Assembly (NCBI GenBank): GCA_902806435.1
Contig: CADCWO010000121.1
Location: 1 to 55,971, forward strand
Direction: 5' to 3'
Length of the DNA: 55,971 nt
Source of the DNA: an uncultured Synechococcales cyanobacterium
Lineage (GTDB): Bacteria; Cyanobacteriota; Cyanobacteriia; Thermosynechococcales; Thermosynechococcaceae
Under the pieces are notes generated by a model, which searched no databases, was not told where the DNA came from, and worked only from the letters and a program-made list of their open reading frames with translations. The position numbers and the translations under genes are program-made. This document shows, piece by piece, positions 8,468-17,079 of this stretch. Positions within the stretch are counted from its first letter, which is position 1. Every line of letters begins with the position of its first letter.

Positions 8468-8605
8468 TTAATGGAGTCGCCAGGATTGGAGATCTTTGCT
8501 GTAGCGAGCTTCGGGATTGGATAAGGCTGTGAACGCAATTGCAACTAAGTACTCTAGAGAGGGAACCAACAGGATAGGTTCCCGTACCAGCCAAAAATAG
8601 CCCAT
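8468..8605 (-). CDS. Short hypothetical ORF (45 codons)
   Basis: A minus-strand frame from ATG 8605 (or TTG 8635) to TAA 8468-8470 encodes MGYFWLVREPILLVPSLEYL followed by VAIAFTALSNPEARYSKDLQ and SWRLH. The composition looks protein-like: one hydrophobic stretch, then a charged tail. The open frame extends upstream without a stop to about 8672. In the neighbouring frame the same DNA reads TPIDGLFLAGTGTYPVGS, which resembles the FAD-binding C-terminus of phytoene-desaturase-type enzymes. So this may instead be a frameshifted remnant of such a gene. It lies just downstream of the methyltransferase on the same strand. Confidence 0.3.
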   Translation of the reverse strand: MGYFWLVREPILLVPSLEYLVAIAFTALSNPEARYSKDLQSWRLH

Positions 8606-8702
8606 CAATCGGGGTCTTATCGTGTCTTGTGACAATCCATCTACTAGTTCAGGTTCTGACCAACTTGCATGAATTAGTCAGGCTAGCGCCTGAGCGATCG
8701 CT

Positions 8703-9371
8703 TCATGCCATCCACGCTCGCTCAGCTGTCCAGTGGCGTTCTGATGATTGATAGACTCTCACCCTCGTCCTACTTGACGGTTGGATCAATTCATTCACCT
8801 CATCAAGCGTCAATGCCGCTTGGAGGGAATCACGAAATAATTTTTTTTGATGAAGGTTGTATGGAGCCATACTTTCTACCAGAGTATTAATCGCTGCCTG
8901 GTCAGGAGGGCGAATTAAGTCACGGATCAGGATGGCACCATTGGGCTTCAGGACTCGCTGGAGTTCTATCCAAAAAGAACGGGGGTCAGGTAAATGATGG
9001 ACAAGGCTGTTTGAGATCACCATGTCGAACTGTCTGTCGGCGTAAGGTAGTTGCTTCGCATCCACCGATGCCAAAACTATTTGTTGCTGCAAGCCAGATC
9101 GAGCAACATTCTCTGAGCCAACCAGCAGCATGTTTTTTGAGAGGTCAATACCGATCACTTGCCACTGCGGTTGCTGCTGACAAACTAGGATCGGAATGCG
9201 AGCGGTGCCAGTCCCTGCATCTAGAAGTAAACCTGTGGGTGGACCTAACTCGATCGTCCGCTGAGCAAAAGCACTATTCACCTTTGTGAAATCCATGGCA
9301 TCGTACTCCACAGCTTCTTTCCAGGTATCCATCACTTCTGGTTCCAGTACTCGCTGCATGGGAAATTTCAC
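8703..9371 (-). CDS. Class I SAM-dependent methyltransferase
   Basis: This 222-residue protein has the Rossmann-type methyltransferase fold. Motif I is LLLDAGTGTARIPIL (near residue 50), followed by IGIDLSKNML (acidic end of strand 2), VDAKQLPYADRQFDMVISNS (motif II/III region) and LQRVLKPNGAILIRDLIRP (post-motif). The substrate cannot be told; the sequence resembles methyltransferase type 11 proteins acting on small molecules. The start is either GTG 9371 or ATG 9359 (MQRVLEPE), four codons apart. It lies 37 bases downstream of the GGDEF/EAL gene on the same strand and could be transcribed with it. Confidence 0.8.
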   Translation of the reverse strand: MKFPMQRVLEPEVMDTWKEAVEYDAMDFTKVNSAFAQRTIELGPPTGLLLDAGTGTARIPILVCQQQPQWQVIGIDLSKNMLLVGSENVARSGLQQQIVLASVDAKQLPYADRQFDMVISNSLVHHLPDPRSFWIELQRVLKPNGAILIRDLIRPPDQAAINTLVESMAPYNLHQKKLFRDSLQAALTLDEVNELIQPSSRTRVRVYQSSERHWTAERAWMA

Positions 9372-9408
9372 CGTTCCTAAGCTAAGGGAGCAAAATATGT
9401 GCTTGCTG

Positions 9409-12400
9409 CTACCAATGGGGATCTGCTGCTAGCAATATCTCTACTGCTTTACGGTCTAGAGGATGTGAGAATAAATATCCCTGTCCATAGTCACATCCCA
9501 TTGCCTGGAGCTGAAGCAGTTGGTTTTGTGTTTCTATCCCTTCTGCAGTAACTGTCATCCCTAGATTGTGGGCTAAGGAAATAATCGTCCGGATGATTGA
9601 GGTTGTGCCATCAGGTGCAGTATCGCTATTCTCAAAAAGTTTACGAGATGCAGGCGCTTTTCCAGACGCCAAACTGGACAAGTTTAGGGAGCTAGTGTGA
9701 TCCTGCCCCATATTGCAAACGAAAGAGCGGTCAATTTTCAACACATCGATCGCGAAGCGGTGCAAGTAACTCAAGGAGGAATAGCCTGTTCCAAAGTCAT
9801 CCATGCACAACTGTACTTTCAAGGCTTGCAGTTGCTGAAGCGTCAGCATGGCAGTGTCAGTATTTTCCATCAAACAGCTTTCTGTGATCTCTAGCTTCAA
9901 GCTGTGGGGATTAAGGCCAGTCTTCTGAAGAATCTGATTGATCTTGTCGTGTAGTCCCGGTTGTGAAAACTGCTTGCTGGAGAGATTGACACTAATCACA
10001 AAGGGGGAAGGGTACACTGCCTGAGCTGCTCTGCGGCGAAGTCGCATCTGGGCAGTCTGGCCGTCTTCACCTGCTAAAGGCTGCCTTGGCTGGACCGGCA
10101 ACCCGTAGTCTAAGTGGGGAAAGGTAAGTTGCCAGTAACGCATTTGGTGACAGGTTTCCCAAAGCATCCACCAGCCAATCGGCATAATTAACCCTGTTTC
10201 TTCTGCGATCGGAATAAATTCATCCGGTAGGATAAGCCCCCGCTGAGGGTGCTGCCACCGCACTAGGGCTTCAAATCCGGCAATCCGACCCGTTTTGAGC
10301 GAGATAATCGGTTGGTAAAGCACTTGAAACTCACCACAGTGGAGTTGCCGCAACTCTACTGGATCGATGTCACTGCTCAAAAAGCGGTTCTGGGAAGGGA
10401 GTAGCTCATGGTGAGACCCTGCGATCGCAGGTAACTTTTCAACGGCCCGGCGTAAGTCAGTTTCGATTGCTAAGCGAGCAACAGCCTGCGTATGCATTGC
10501 GGAGTCGAATAGCTGATGTCGTGCTCTACCCTGAGCCTTGGCCTTGTAGAGGGCAATGTCAGCATCCCGCAACAGATCCTGGGGCTGGTCATAGGTGGCG
10601 GCAAGGTGATCACCCTCAGCATTCAGTACAATGCCAATGCTGGCTGTGGTAAATACCTCATAGGAGCGGGATTTACCTGGTAGCTGGAGATGAAATGATC
10701 GCGTTAGTTCCTGGTGGATGCGCTCTGCGACCTGATAGGCAGTATTGCGATCCTCAATTCCATCCAGGAGGATGGTGAACTCATCTCCCCCTAGTCGCGC
10801 TACCGTATCTGCTGGACGCACTGCCCGCTTCAGCCGTTGGGCGATCGCAATCAAGAGTTGATCGCCGATTCCGTGCCCCAGGCTGTCATTGATATTCTTA
10901 AAGCGGTCTAGATCGAGGTATAAGACAGCAAACAAATATTTGTCAGCCGGTCCCCTATGGCGCTGTGATTGGGCAAGGGCTTGTCCTAAACGGTCTAAGA
11001 ATAAGGCCCGGTTAGGCAAACCTGTCAGTGAATCATAAAAAGCGTTCTGCCGCAACTGCTCTTCCGTCCGCTTGCGCTCTAAGGCATTGACAAAAACTTC
11101 ACCCACAATTTTCAGCAGGGCAATACTGTCTTCGCTCCAAGTCTTTTCAGAACGGACTGAGGTAAAGCCGAGAAAACCTAGCAAAGTACCACCGTGGAGC
11201 ATGGGCACCATTACACAAGCACGAATCTCTCGCTGTTGGAGCACTTCTTTTTCCACTTCGGCTTCTGGGGGCAGTGCCGCCACGCTGGGAATATGCACAA
11301 CCTCACCCCGATTAAGCTTTTGGGCAACCTGGGGGAACGTCGTCACGGGCAGCCCCTGCCACAGATCAAACTGGGATTTAATACCGGCCGCACACCACTC
11401 GTAGCGGTAGTCCAACTTTGTGCCGTTGTCGCATAGCAGGAACAGATAACTGCGATCGACCTGGGCAAACTCCGCGATCGCTTGTAAGGCGTTGTTAAGG
11501 CCCTGGTCAATCTGATCGGTTCTCAGGTTAATGAAGCGAATCGCAAGCGCCGTGATCAAGGCTTCAAATTCAAGCCGGTAATTTAATTCGGCATGGACAT
11601 GATAGTGCTCTGTAACGTCTTCCACCGTTCCCTGGTAGTACAGTGGATTACCCTTTTGATCGCGAATTACCCAGGCATTTTCGGAGATCCAGATGATCCG
11701 GCCATCCTGACGATAGACCTGTGATTCAAACCCTGTCACCACACCCTGAGTTTGGAGTAAATCGATAAACTCTATCCGTCGCTGCGACTGCACGTAAAGC
11801 TGATGAGTAATGTTTGTCACTTTGCTCATCAAGTCTTCTGGGGACTGATAGCCATAGATCTGTGCCAGTTTTGGATTAGCACTGAGGTAGGTGCCGTCAG
11901 GAGTGGTTTGAAAAATTCCTGAGATCGCGTTCTCAAAAATGCTACGGTACTTCGCCTCAGCGGTTTGAAGTGCTGCTTCTGCCCGCTTACGTTCGGTGAC
12001 ATCCTGAGCGGCTCCCAAAACCCCCGCGATCTTTGATTGATTGGAGTCCCATTGCAGGCGAGCGTAATTTCTCACCCAGCGGATTTCGCCCGTTGGCATC
12101 AAAATTCGCAGTTCCTGGGTACTGGATTGCTCAGCGAGTAGGGCCTGGTAGTGCTGCTCAACTAGGGGAAAATCATCCGGATAAATAATATCCCTCCAAC
12201 CCTGTGGGCCTTGGATTTCTGCTAGGGTGTAACCCGTGAGCCGGTAAAAGGCTTCACTCACCCATTCAATGCACCAATCCCCCTCCGGGGTGGCACAGAC
12301 GAAATAAGTAAAGTCAGAGGTTAACTCTGAAATCGTACGATAGCGTTCACTTTCCGGCTGGGCTACTTCTGCTGGCTGGGGTGTCCTATTCTCAGCTATT

Positions 12401-12669
12401 GGAATATCCTCCACTCGCTTACCTTGATCATCTTGGTGGGACACGATTGGCTCTAACAGAGGGTGATGCTGCTCCAACTGTTCTTCAGCCATCAGCGACT
12501 GGCGCCGGGTACGAAGATATCCCCAGAGTAGTATGCTCAAGGCAAAGAAATAAAGGAGATGCCAAAGTGCCGTGAAGCGAGCGCCAGATTGGAGCACTGG
12601 TAGGACTTGCGGCAGACTCAACGCTACCAATAATACTGGTAGGCCAGCTAACGACAAAAGTCGTAGCAT
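9409..12669 (-). CDS. Membrane PAS-PAS-GAF diguanylate cyclase/phosphodiesterase (GGDEF-EAL)
   Basis: This roughly 1086-residue signalling protein should make or break cyclic-di-GMP. Two membrane helices near the N-terminus (LLSLAGLPVLLVALSL and LWHLLYFFALSILLWG) are followed by a PAS with PAC (IRWVRNYARLQ ... AAQDVTERKRAE), a second PAS (IFENAISGIFQTTPDG ... VEDVTEHY) and a GAF domain. The GGDEF domain (NDSLGHGIGDQLL, ARLGGDEFTILL) has an RPAD inhibitory site five residues before GGDEF. The EAL domain is intact: GFEALVRWQHP, LKLEITESCL, DDFGTGYSSL, TAEGIET. Both catalytic motifs are complete. A roughly 25-residue Gln/Arg-rich insert breaks the EAL domain. Start ATG 12669 is preferred over the TTG at 12747. 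It is the last gene of a three-gene operon behind a hybrid kinase. Confidence 0.9.
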   Translation of the reverse strand: MLRLLSLAGLPVLLVALSLPQVLPVLQSGARFTALWHLLYFFALSILLWGYLRTRRQSLMAEEQLEQHHPLLEPIVSHQDDQGKRVEDIPIAENRTPQPAEVAQPESERYRTISELTSDFTYFVCATPEGDWCIEWVSEAFYRLTGYTLAEIQGPQGWRDIIYPDDFPLVEQHYQALLAEQSSTQELRILMPTGEIRWVRNYARLQWDSNQSKIAGVLGAAQDVTERKRAEAALQTAEAKYRSIFENAISGIFQTTPDGTYLSANPKLAQIYGYQSPEDLMSKVTNITHQLYVQSQRRIEFIDLLQTQGVVTGFESQVYRQDGRIIWISENAWVIRDQKGNPLYYQGTVEDVTEHYHVHAELNYRLEFEALITALAIRFINLRTDQIDQGLNNALQAIAEFAQVDRSYLFLLCDNGTKLDYRYEWCAAGIKSQFDLWQGLPVTTFPQVAQKLNRGEVVHIPSVAALPPEAEVEKEVLQQREIRACVMVPMLHGGTLLGFLGFTSVRSEKTWSEDSIALLKIVGEVFVNALERKRTEEQLRQNAFYDSLTGLPNRALFLDRLGQALAQSQRHRGPADKYLFAVLYLDLDRFKNINDSLGHGIGDQLLIAIAQRLKRAVRPADTVARLGGDEFTILLDGIEDRNTAYQVAERIHQELTRSFHLQLPGKSRSYEVFTTASIGIVLNAEGDHLAATYDQPQDLLRDADIALYKAKAQGRARHQLFDSAMHTQAVARLAIETDLRRAVEKLPAIAGSHHELLPSQNRFLSSDIDPVELRQLHCGEFQVLYQPIISLKTGRIAGFEALVRWQHPQRGLILPDEFIPIAEETGLIMPIGWWMLWETCHQMRYWQLTFPHLDYGLPVQPRQPLAGEDGQTAQMRLRRRAAQAVYPSPFVISVNLSSKQFSQPGLHDKINQILQKTGLNPHSLKLEITESCLMENTDTAMLTLQQLQALKVQLCMDDFGTGYSSLSYLHRFAIDVLKIDRSFVCNMGQDHTSSLNLSSLASGKAPASRKLFENSDTAPDGTTSIIRTIISLAHNLGMTVTAEGIETQNQLLQLQAMGCDYGQGYLFSHPLDRKAVEILLAADPHW

Positions 12670-12749
12670 AATTTCTCTCAGCGATCGCAAGGGGGCGGGT
12701 CTACTGTAGATTTCCCATTTACCCGCCCAAGTTACACTGAAAACCAAAT

Positions 12750-15416
12750 TTAGGATATAGCTTGAACTTGACGCGGGAGTTCTACTTTGAACCTGGAGCC
12801 AACACCAACTGAGCTTTCTACACTAATTGTTCCTTGCATTAGGTGAACCAATTGTTTTGTGATTGCTAAGCCCAAACCAGTGCCGTGGAACCGCCGTGTC
12901 GTCGTCTGATCAACCTGCCAAAATTCCCTAAAAATGTGCTCTAAATCCTCGGTGGCAATGCCAATTCCCGTGTCCTGGACAACAATTTCTAGGCGATCGG
13001 GAGAACGTTCCCACACCTCTACGTGAACACTGCCAACGTTGGTGAACTTAATCGCGTTCGAGATCAGGTTTGCCAGGATCTGTTGCAGGCGGAGGCTGTC
13101 GTTAATCACAATGCAGCTCGTCAGCGGCGAATGAAACTGCAAATCTAAGTGCTTCTGATCAGCCAGAGAGCGCAGTTCTTCTGTCGTTGCGTTTACCTGC
13201 TGCACCAAGTTGAATTCTGCCAGGTTAAGCACCAGACGACCGGATTCAATTCTAGAAAGGTCAAGAATATCGTTAATCAAGGCCAGGAGGTTCTTGCCAT
13301 TGTTGAGAATGCGCTCGACCATGTTGGCTTGCTGATCGGCCAGCCTGTTTTGACCTTGACGCAGCAAGAGTTGAGAAAAGCCAATAATCGCATTCATAGG
13401 AGTCCGCAGCTCGTGGGACATCGTTGCTAGAAACTGTGACTTTAGCTGGGCTGCCTCTAGGAGTTTCAGGTTTTGCAACTGAATTTGTTGCCGCTGAAAC
13501 TCCAGCTCCTGATTTTGCTGAGCCAAAGTATCGTTTTGAGTTGCCAGTTGGGCTTCTCGCTCTTCCAGGGCGTTGATTAAGCGGGCATTATTAAGGGCGA
13601 TCGCCGCCTGTTCCCCAAATGCCATCAAAAGATAGCGGTTCTCTTGGTCAAAGGCTTTCACATCTTCCCAGTTGCCAATCACCAGCACTCCCAACCGTCC
13701 TGCTTGGGCAGATTCAATCGTCACCGCACACAGTGAGGCAGGGAGTTGGCCTGTAGCGCTCCTGTTGCCGGAGAGCAACTCCGGCTGCCCCGTCACGAAA
13801 ACCTCGTTCAGCAATTCCGCTAGGACTAAGAACGTACGCTCATCGAGTTTGGCTGCCCCACTGCCAGCTTCTGCTGTTAGTTCCAAGCAATTTAATTGGG
13901 GGTTATAGAGCATGAGTGAGCAAAACTGGGCGTTCGGAATCACCTCCGCGATCGCATCGACCATCACTTGTAGTAGTTCACTTAAATCAGCCAGGCGCTG
14001 GTTTACCAAGTTGGTCAATCGTTGTAGGGTTCGCAGTTGTTGTTGTTGCTCGCCTAAAATCAGGATCGCCCGCCGTAAGCTCTTGCCCACGTCTCGCGCC
14101 TCGTGATAAAGTCGAGCGTTATCGACTGCCAGGGCGGTCCGCCGGGCTAGCTCTTCCGCCAAGGCTAGATCAGTGCTGGTGTACCTGCGCTCAGATTGGA
14201 TATTCAGGCCGAAAGTGAGCACACCTAGCCTGCGAGTACGAGCAACTAATGGCACGGCTAACAAGGAGCGCATCTGGAGCTGGTGCATGAACTGGAGATG
14301 CTGCTCGCTGGTCGCAACTGCTTGCACCCACTCAGTGCTAACCTCGGAAATCAGTTTTGGCTCCCCGGCTTCTAGCAGCTGGGCAACCGGATCCTGTTTG
14401 AAATCGCAGTCGGGGACAAAATGTTGTACCTGGTTAAACCATTCCTGTTTTGCCGGATCCGCATGTTGCCAGGCCACACGCTCAATTTGGTGATTGTTGA
14501 GAACATCAAAAAAACAGAAGTCAGCCAGGGCTGGTATCCCTAAGCGCGCAATGCCAACCAGGATAGCTTTGTAGTCAAGGGAGGTGGCTAACACAGCACT
14601 CGCCTCAGCCAGAAACCGCTGAGCCTCCTGGCCCCGCTTGCGTTCACTAATATCACGAGAATTAACTACAACACTAGAGACGTTGGGATCACTTAAGAGA
14701 TTATTAGCGATCGCCTCTAAATAGACCCATGACCCATTGACATGGCGAAATCGCAACTCCACCGGCAGCGCCACGCTGGGGGTTTCCAGAAGTTGATTGA
14801 CGATCGCTTTTACCATCCCCGCATCTTCTGGATGGATCTTCTGGAAAGCGTTCTTGCCAATTAAGGTTGACGGGTGGTAACCCAAAATTCGGGTTACTGA
14901 AGGGCTGGTGTAGCTGATCGTGCCATCAGCCGTCAGCATCGTGGTGATATCCATTGAGTTTTGAACCAAGGAACGGAAGCGACTTTCGCTTTCTGACAAC
15001 CGCTGGTTCGCTAGTACTATCTGCATTTGGGCCTCGCGCAGCCGCACAGCGTATTGTAGGCTACGAGCAAGGCTTTCTGGGGTAAGCTTGGCTTTGACCA
15101 GATAATCAGAAGCCCCGGCTTTCATCACCTCTACTGCAATTTGTTCATCTCCCTGACCAGTTAAAACAATTAGGGGAACCGTCAGGTGCATACTGCGAAT
15201 TTTCTGAACCAGAGTCAGACCATCCCCATCTGGAAGTAAGTAATCCACGAACGCGCAGTCAAAGGTGTGTTCTTGTAAAGCGGCGATCGCACCTTTGCAG
15301 GTGTCAGCTTCTTGCCAGGCTAGTTGCAGACCTGCTGCCTGAAGCGCCCGGCGGACTAGTGTTCGGTCTATTTCGTCGTCATCGACCACTAGGATGTCAA
15401 GCACCTTTTCAGTCAT
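12750..15416 (-). CDS. Hybrid sensor histidine kinase (REC-PAS-GAF-GAF-HisKA-HATPase)
   Basis: This 888-residue protein starts with a receiver domain (LDILVVDDDEIDRTLVRRAL; phospho-acceptor Asp in CAFVDYLLPDGDG; Lys in ASDYLVKAKL). A PAS domain follows (SESRFRSLVQNSMDITTML to VVNSRDISERKR), then GAF domains at about 270-425 and 445-600, and a Gln-rich coiled coil. The HisKA phosphorylation box is FLATMSHELRTPMNAIIGFS. The ATPase domain has NLISNAIKFTN (N box), VQDTGIGIA (G1) and HGTGLGLAITK (G2). No membrane helix is seen, so it is cytosolic. Its ATG directly follows the TAA of the response regulator gene (TAAATG), so the pair is translationally coupled. The GGDEF/EAL gene lies downstream, so the kinase may feed c-di-GMP signalling. 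The input signal is unknown. Confidence 0.92.
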   Translation of the reverse strand: MTEKVLDILVVDDDEIDRTLVRRALQAAGLQLAWQEADTCKGAIAALQEHTFDCAFVDYLLPDGDGLTLVQKIRSMHLTVPLIVLTGQGDEQIAVEVMKAGASDYLVKAKLTPESLARSLQYAVRLREAQMQIVLANQRLSESESRFRSLVQNSMDITTMLTADGTISYTSPSVTRILGYHPSTLIGKNAFQKIHPEDAGMVKAIVNQLLETPSVALPVELRFRHVNGSWVYLEAIANNLLSDPNVSSVVVNSRDISERKRGQEAQRFLAEASAVLATSLDYKAILVGIARLGIPALADFCFFDVLNNHQIERVAWQHADPAKQEWFNQVQHFVPDCDFKQDPVAQLLEAGEPKLISEVSTEWVQAVATSEQHLQFMHQLQMRSLLAVPLVARTRRLGVLTFGLNIQSERRYTSTDLALAEELARRTALAVDNARLYHEARDVGKSLRRAILILGEQQQQLRTLQRLTNLVNQRLADLSELLQVMVDAIAEVIPNAQFCSLMLYNPQLNCLELTAEAGSGAAKLDERTFLVLAELLNEVFVTGQPELLSGNRSATGQLPASLCAVTIESAQAGRLGVLVIGNWEDVKAFDQENRYLLMAFGEQAAIALNNARLINALEEREAQLATQNDTLAQQNQELEFQRQQIQLQNLKLLEAAQLKSQFLATMSHELRTPMNAIIGFSQLLLRQGQNRLADQQANMVERILNNGKNLLALINDILDLSRIESGRLVLNLAEFNLVQQVNATTEELRSLADQKHLDLQFHSPLTSCIVINDSLRLQQILANLISNAIKFTNVGSVHVEVWERSPDRLEIVVQDTGIGIATEDLEHIFREFWQVDQTTTRRFHGTGLGLAITKQLVHLMQGTISVESSVGVGSRFKVELPRQVQAIS

Positions 15417-15833
15417 TTAGGGTATTTCACTCAACGTCCAGTACTGGGTCAGGGTTGCTACCGCTTCTACAAATTTGCTAAAGGTGACGGGTTTAAGAAT
15501 ATATCCAGCCACATTTAACTTATAGGCTTCTACCTTGTCGCTATCCTCATCCGAAGTGGTTAAAACAATCACCGGAATCAGCTTCAGATCTGCATCAGCC
15601 CGCAGTTCTTGTAAAAACTCGATGCCCCCCATCTTTGGCATATTTAAATCCAGCAAAATTAATCGCTTTCGCGCGGGAACTACTGGTTCCTCACCATTAC
15701 CGCGCAGCATCTGCAATGCCTCTAGCCCATTGGTTGCCACATGGAGCGACATCTTGATGTTGTTGCGTTTGAACGCCCGTTGGACGTTCATGACATCTAC
15801 TTCATCATCATCAACCAACAGGAGATTTAGCAT
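15417..15833 (-). CDS. Single-domain response regulator (Rcp1-like)
   Basis: A stand-alone CheY-type receiver of about 138 residues. Phosphorylation-site residues are visible: the acidic triad in NLLLVDDDEVD, the acceptor Asp in LILLDLNMPKMGG, Thr in IPVIVLTTSDED, and Lys in VAGYILKPV. It has the slightly extended form typical of cyanobacterial Rcp1-like regulators that partner multidomain kinases. A ribosome site AAGGAAG lies 6 bases before ATG 15833, so I take that start over the ATG 15 bases further upstream. It is the first gene of the operon with the hybrid kinase and the GGDEF/EAL protein, and is the likely phospho-relay partner. Confidence 0.92.
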   Translation of the reverse strand: MLNLLLVDDDEVDVMNVQRAFKRNNIKMSLHVATNGLEALQMLRGNGEEPVVPARKRLILLDLNMPKMGGIEFLQELRADADLKLIPVIVLTTSDEDSDKVEAYKLNVAGYILKPVTFSKFVEAVATLTQYWTLSEIP

Positions 15834-15848
15834 TCTGGCTTCCTTCAT

Positions 15849-16190
15849 TTGATCTGGCGGTGGGATAGCTCGGCTAAGAAAAGTAAGTCCTGTCCTAAAG
15901 TTATTGCCACCCCAGCTGGCTAGTCCCTATTGACTTTCCACGACTCTTTGGCACTAGAGAGACCCATTTTGGCCCCTCTAGTTTAGTATTGAGCTTCTAA
16001 GAGCCTGGAAAATAGTCAACACTTCCCATGATACAAGGGCGAGATAGTGGAACGTTGTCTGGGGTAGTCAGCCCGTAACGCCCCTGCTAGCCAGAGAGGG
16101 ACACGGAGCCGTTTAAGCTGACAATGCTAAATACATTTCCTGAACAATCGGGTTTGAGTGTTGGAAACAGTGATAGAATTTCCTGACGCT
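15849..16190. other. Divergent intergenic region
   Basis: This stretch separates the minus-strand signalling operon from the plus-strand cobalamin riboswitch. It holds a hairpin with arms ACTAGAG/CTCTAGT near 15950-15985. No gene was recognised. Promoters for both directions must lie here, but none is clear enough to mark. Confidence 0.35.
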
Positions 16191-16204
16191 TATCAGTTCT
16201 AGTG

Positions 16205-16355
16205 ACGCTCAAACACTAGAGGTAAACAATATTTTCGTTGGTGCAACGGAATCAGCCGCCGAAACTATTGTTTCTGGGGAAATTCCGGGGTAAGTCCGGC
16301 CCTATCCTGCAACTGTGAGAAACATTACTCCTAGCCAGGATGGCCGCCGGTAGGA
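16205..16355 (+). ncRNA. Cobalamin riboswitch
   Basis: The conserved core of the vitamin-B12 aptamer is present in order: GGTGCAACGG (near 16240), GGGAAATTCCGG, AAGTCCGG, then CCTGCAACTGTGAGAAAC, and the B12-box-like AGCCAGGATGGCCGCC (ending about 16350). These are the hallmark boxes of the family, which binds adenosyl- or methylcobalamin and usually turns expression off. The downstream gene is a cobalt-transport protein, exactly the expected type of target. The 5' boundary is approximate. The aptamer ends about 30 bases before the cbtB start codon, so control could be at translation. Confidence 0.88.
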
Positions 16356-16384
16356 TTCATCACTTTAAGGTGCGAGGTACACAG

Positions 16385-16582
16385 ATGAGATCTGCTTCTA
16401 TTAACAGGCTTGGTTCTGCCCAGAGGGCCGTTAGGTTAACCCTGTCTGTGCCTGGGCAAGCACTGCTCTTCACTTCACTTTGTAGCCTGACGCTCTGGAC
16501 AATCTACTTCTCGGATTATCCAGCAGCCCACAACTCTGCCCACTCCCTTCGCCACCACACGGCCCTAGTTGCTTGCCATTAA
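16385..16582 (+). CDS. cbtB: Cobalt transporter subunit CbtB
   Basis: This 65-residue protein has one membrane helix (ALLFTSLCSLTLWTIYF) and ends SLRHHTALVACH, the histidine-rich tail that defines CbtB, a proposed small subunit of B12-regulated cobalt uptake systems. The C-terminal HxxxHSxRHH...CH pattern is visible (AHNSAHSLRHH). An ATG 45 bases upstream (16340) lies inside the B12 box of the riboswitch, so I take ATG 16385 as the start. The usual partner CbtA, a larger membrane protein, is not found in the 500 bases downstream or elsewhere in the window. Repression by cobalamin is inferred from the riboswitch. Confidence 0.82.
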   Translation: MRSASINRLGSAQRAVRLTLSVPGQALLFTSLCSLTLWTIYFSDYPAAHNSAHSLRHHTALVACH

Positions 16583-16880
16583 CTATCTGGCATTGCAGTT
16601 AGTAGAGATCACTCAGATTTCTGCTTCAAGCGATTTGGCTCGGCTAATCAGCATTGCTTGTCTGGTCGTACCGCCTGATCTGAGTTGCAAGGTCAACTCG
16701 CTCTGCCCACCCAACGGTTCAACCCGCGACTAATCCGCTTCTCTGAGCTAGCTCCTGCCTTTTGAGGCGGAAGTGATAAAACCACAGTATCCGGCGTGAT
16801 TAGCTCTGCAATTATTCACTTCCCTGGGGCATTCATTGGAAAATGCCAAAGTTCACTTGCAGATTTTTATCTCGCCAAAA
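16583..16880. other. Intergenic after cbtB
   Basis: No gene is recognised here. I searched all frames by eye for cbtA, the expected partner of cbtB, and saw no helix pattern or motif for it. The sequence before the antiporter end is GC-balanced without clear hairpins. Confidence 0.35.
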
Positions 16881-16882
16881 AA

Positions 16883-17065
16883 TCACTGGTTGACGACAGA
16901 CTTTCCAATTATGGAAGGTACACGGCTGGCTGTAGAGGCCCAAGGTTCAAAGTGCAGGGGAGCACCCACATCTACTATGGGCTTTATTACAGGGGCAACA
17001 GCTAGAACTGTGAGGCCCAGAGCCAGCAGCCAGCTAAGACTACTTGAACTTACTCGGCAAGACAC
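16883..17065 (-). CDS. Small hypothetical protein with one hydrophobic helix
   Basis: A 60-codon minus-strand frame starts at a GTG 15 bases after the antiporter stop codon and encodes an N-terminal hydrophobic stretch (SWLLALGLTVLAVAPVI) followed by KPIVDVGAPLHFEPWASTA. It could be a small secreted or membrane-anchored protein co-transcribed with the antiporter. The opposite strand is also open over this region (16836-17096). I do not recognise a family, and the codon evidence is thin. Confidence 0.35.
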   Translation of the reverse strand: MSCRVSSSSLSWLLALGLTVLAVAPVIKPIVDVGAPLHFEPWASTASRVPSIIGKSVVNQ

Positions 17066-17079
17066 AAAATCTCTAGAAT

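Noticed and set aside
8400-8702. Calling the desaturase-like frame a gene
   Set aside because: Only about 20 residues resemble the family, with no upstream FAD-binding domain; it is described as an ambiguous remnant instead.
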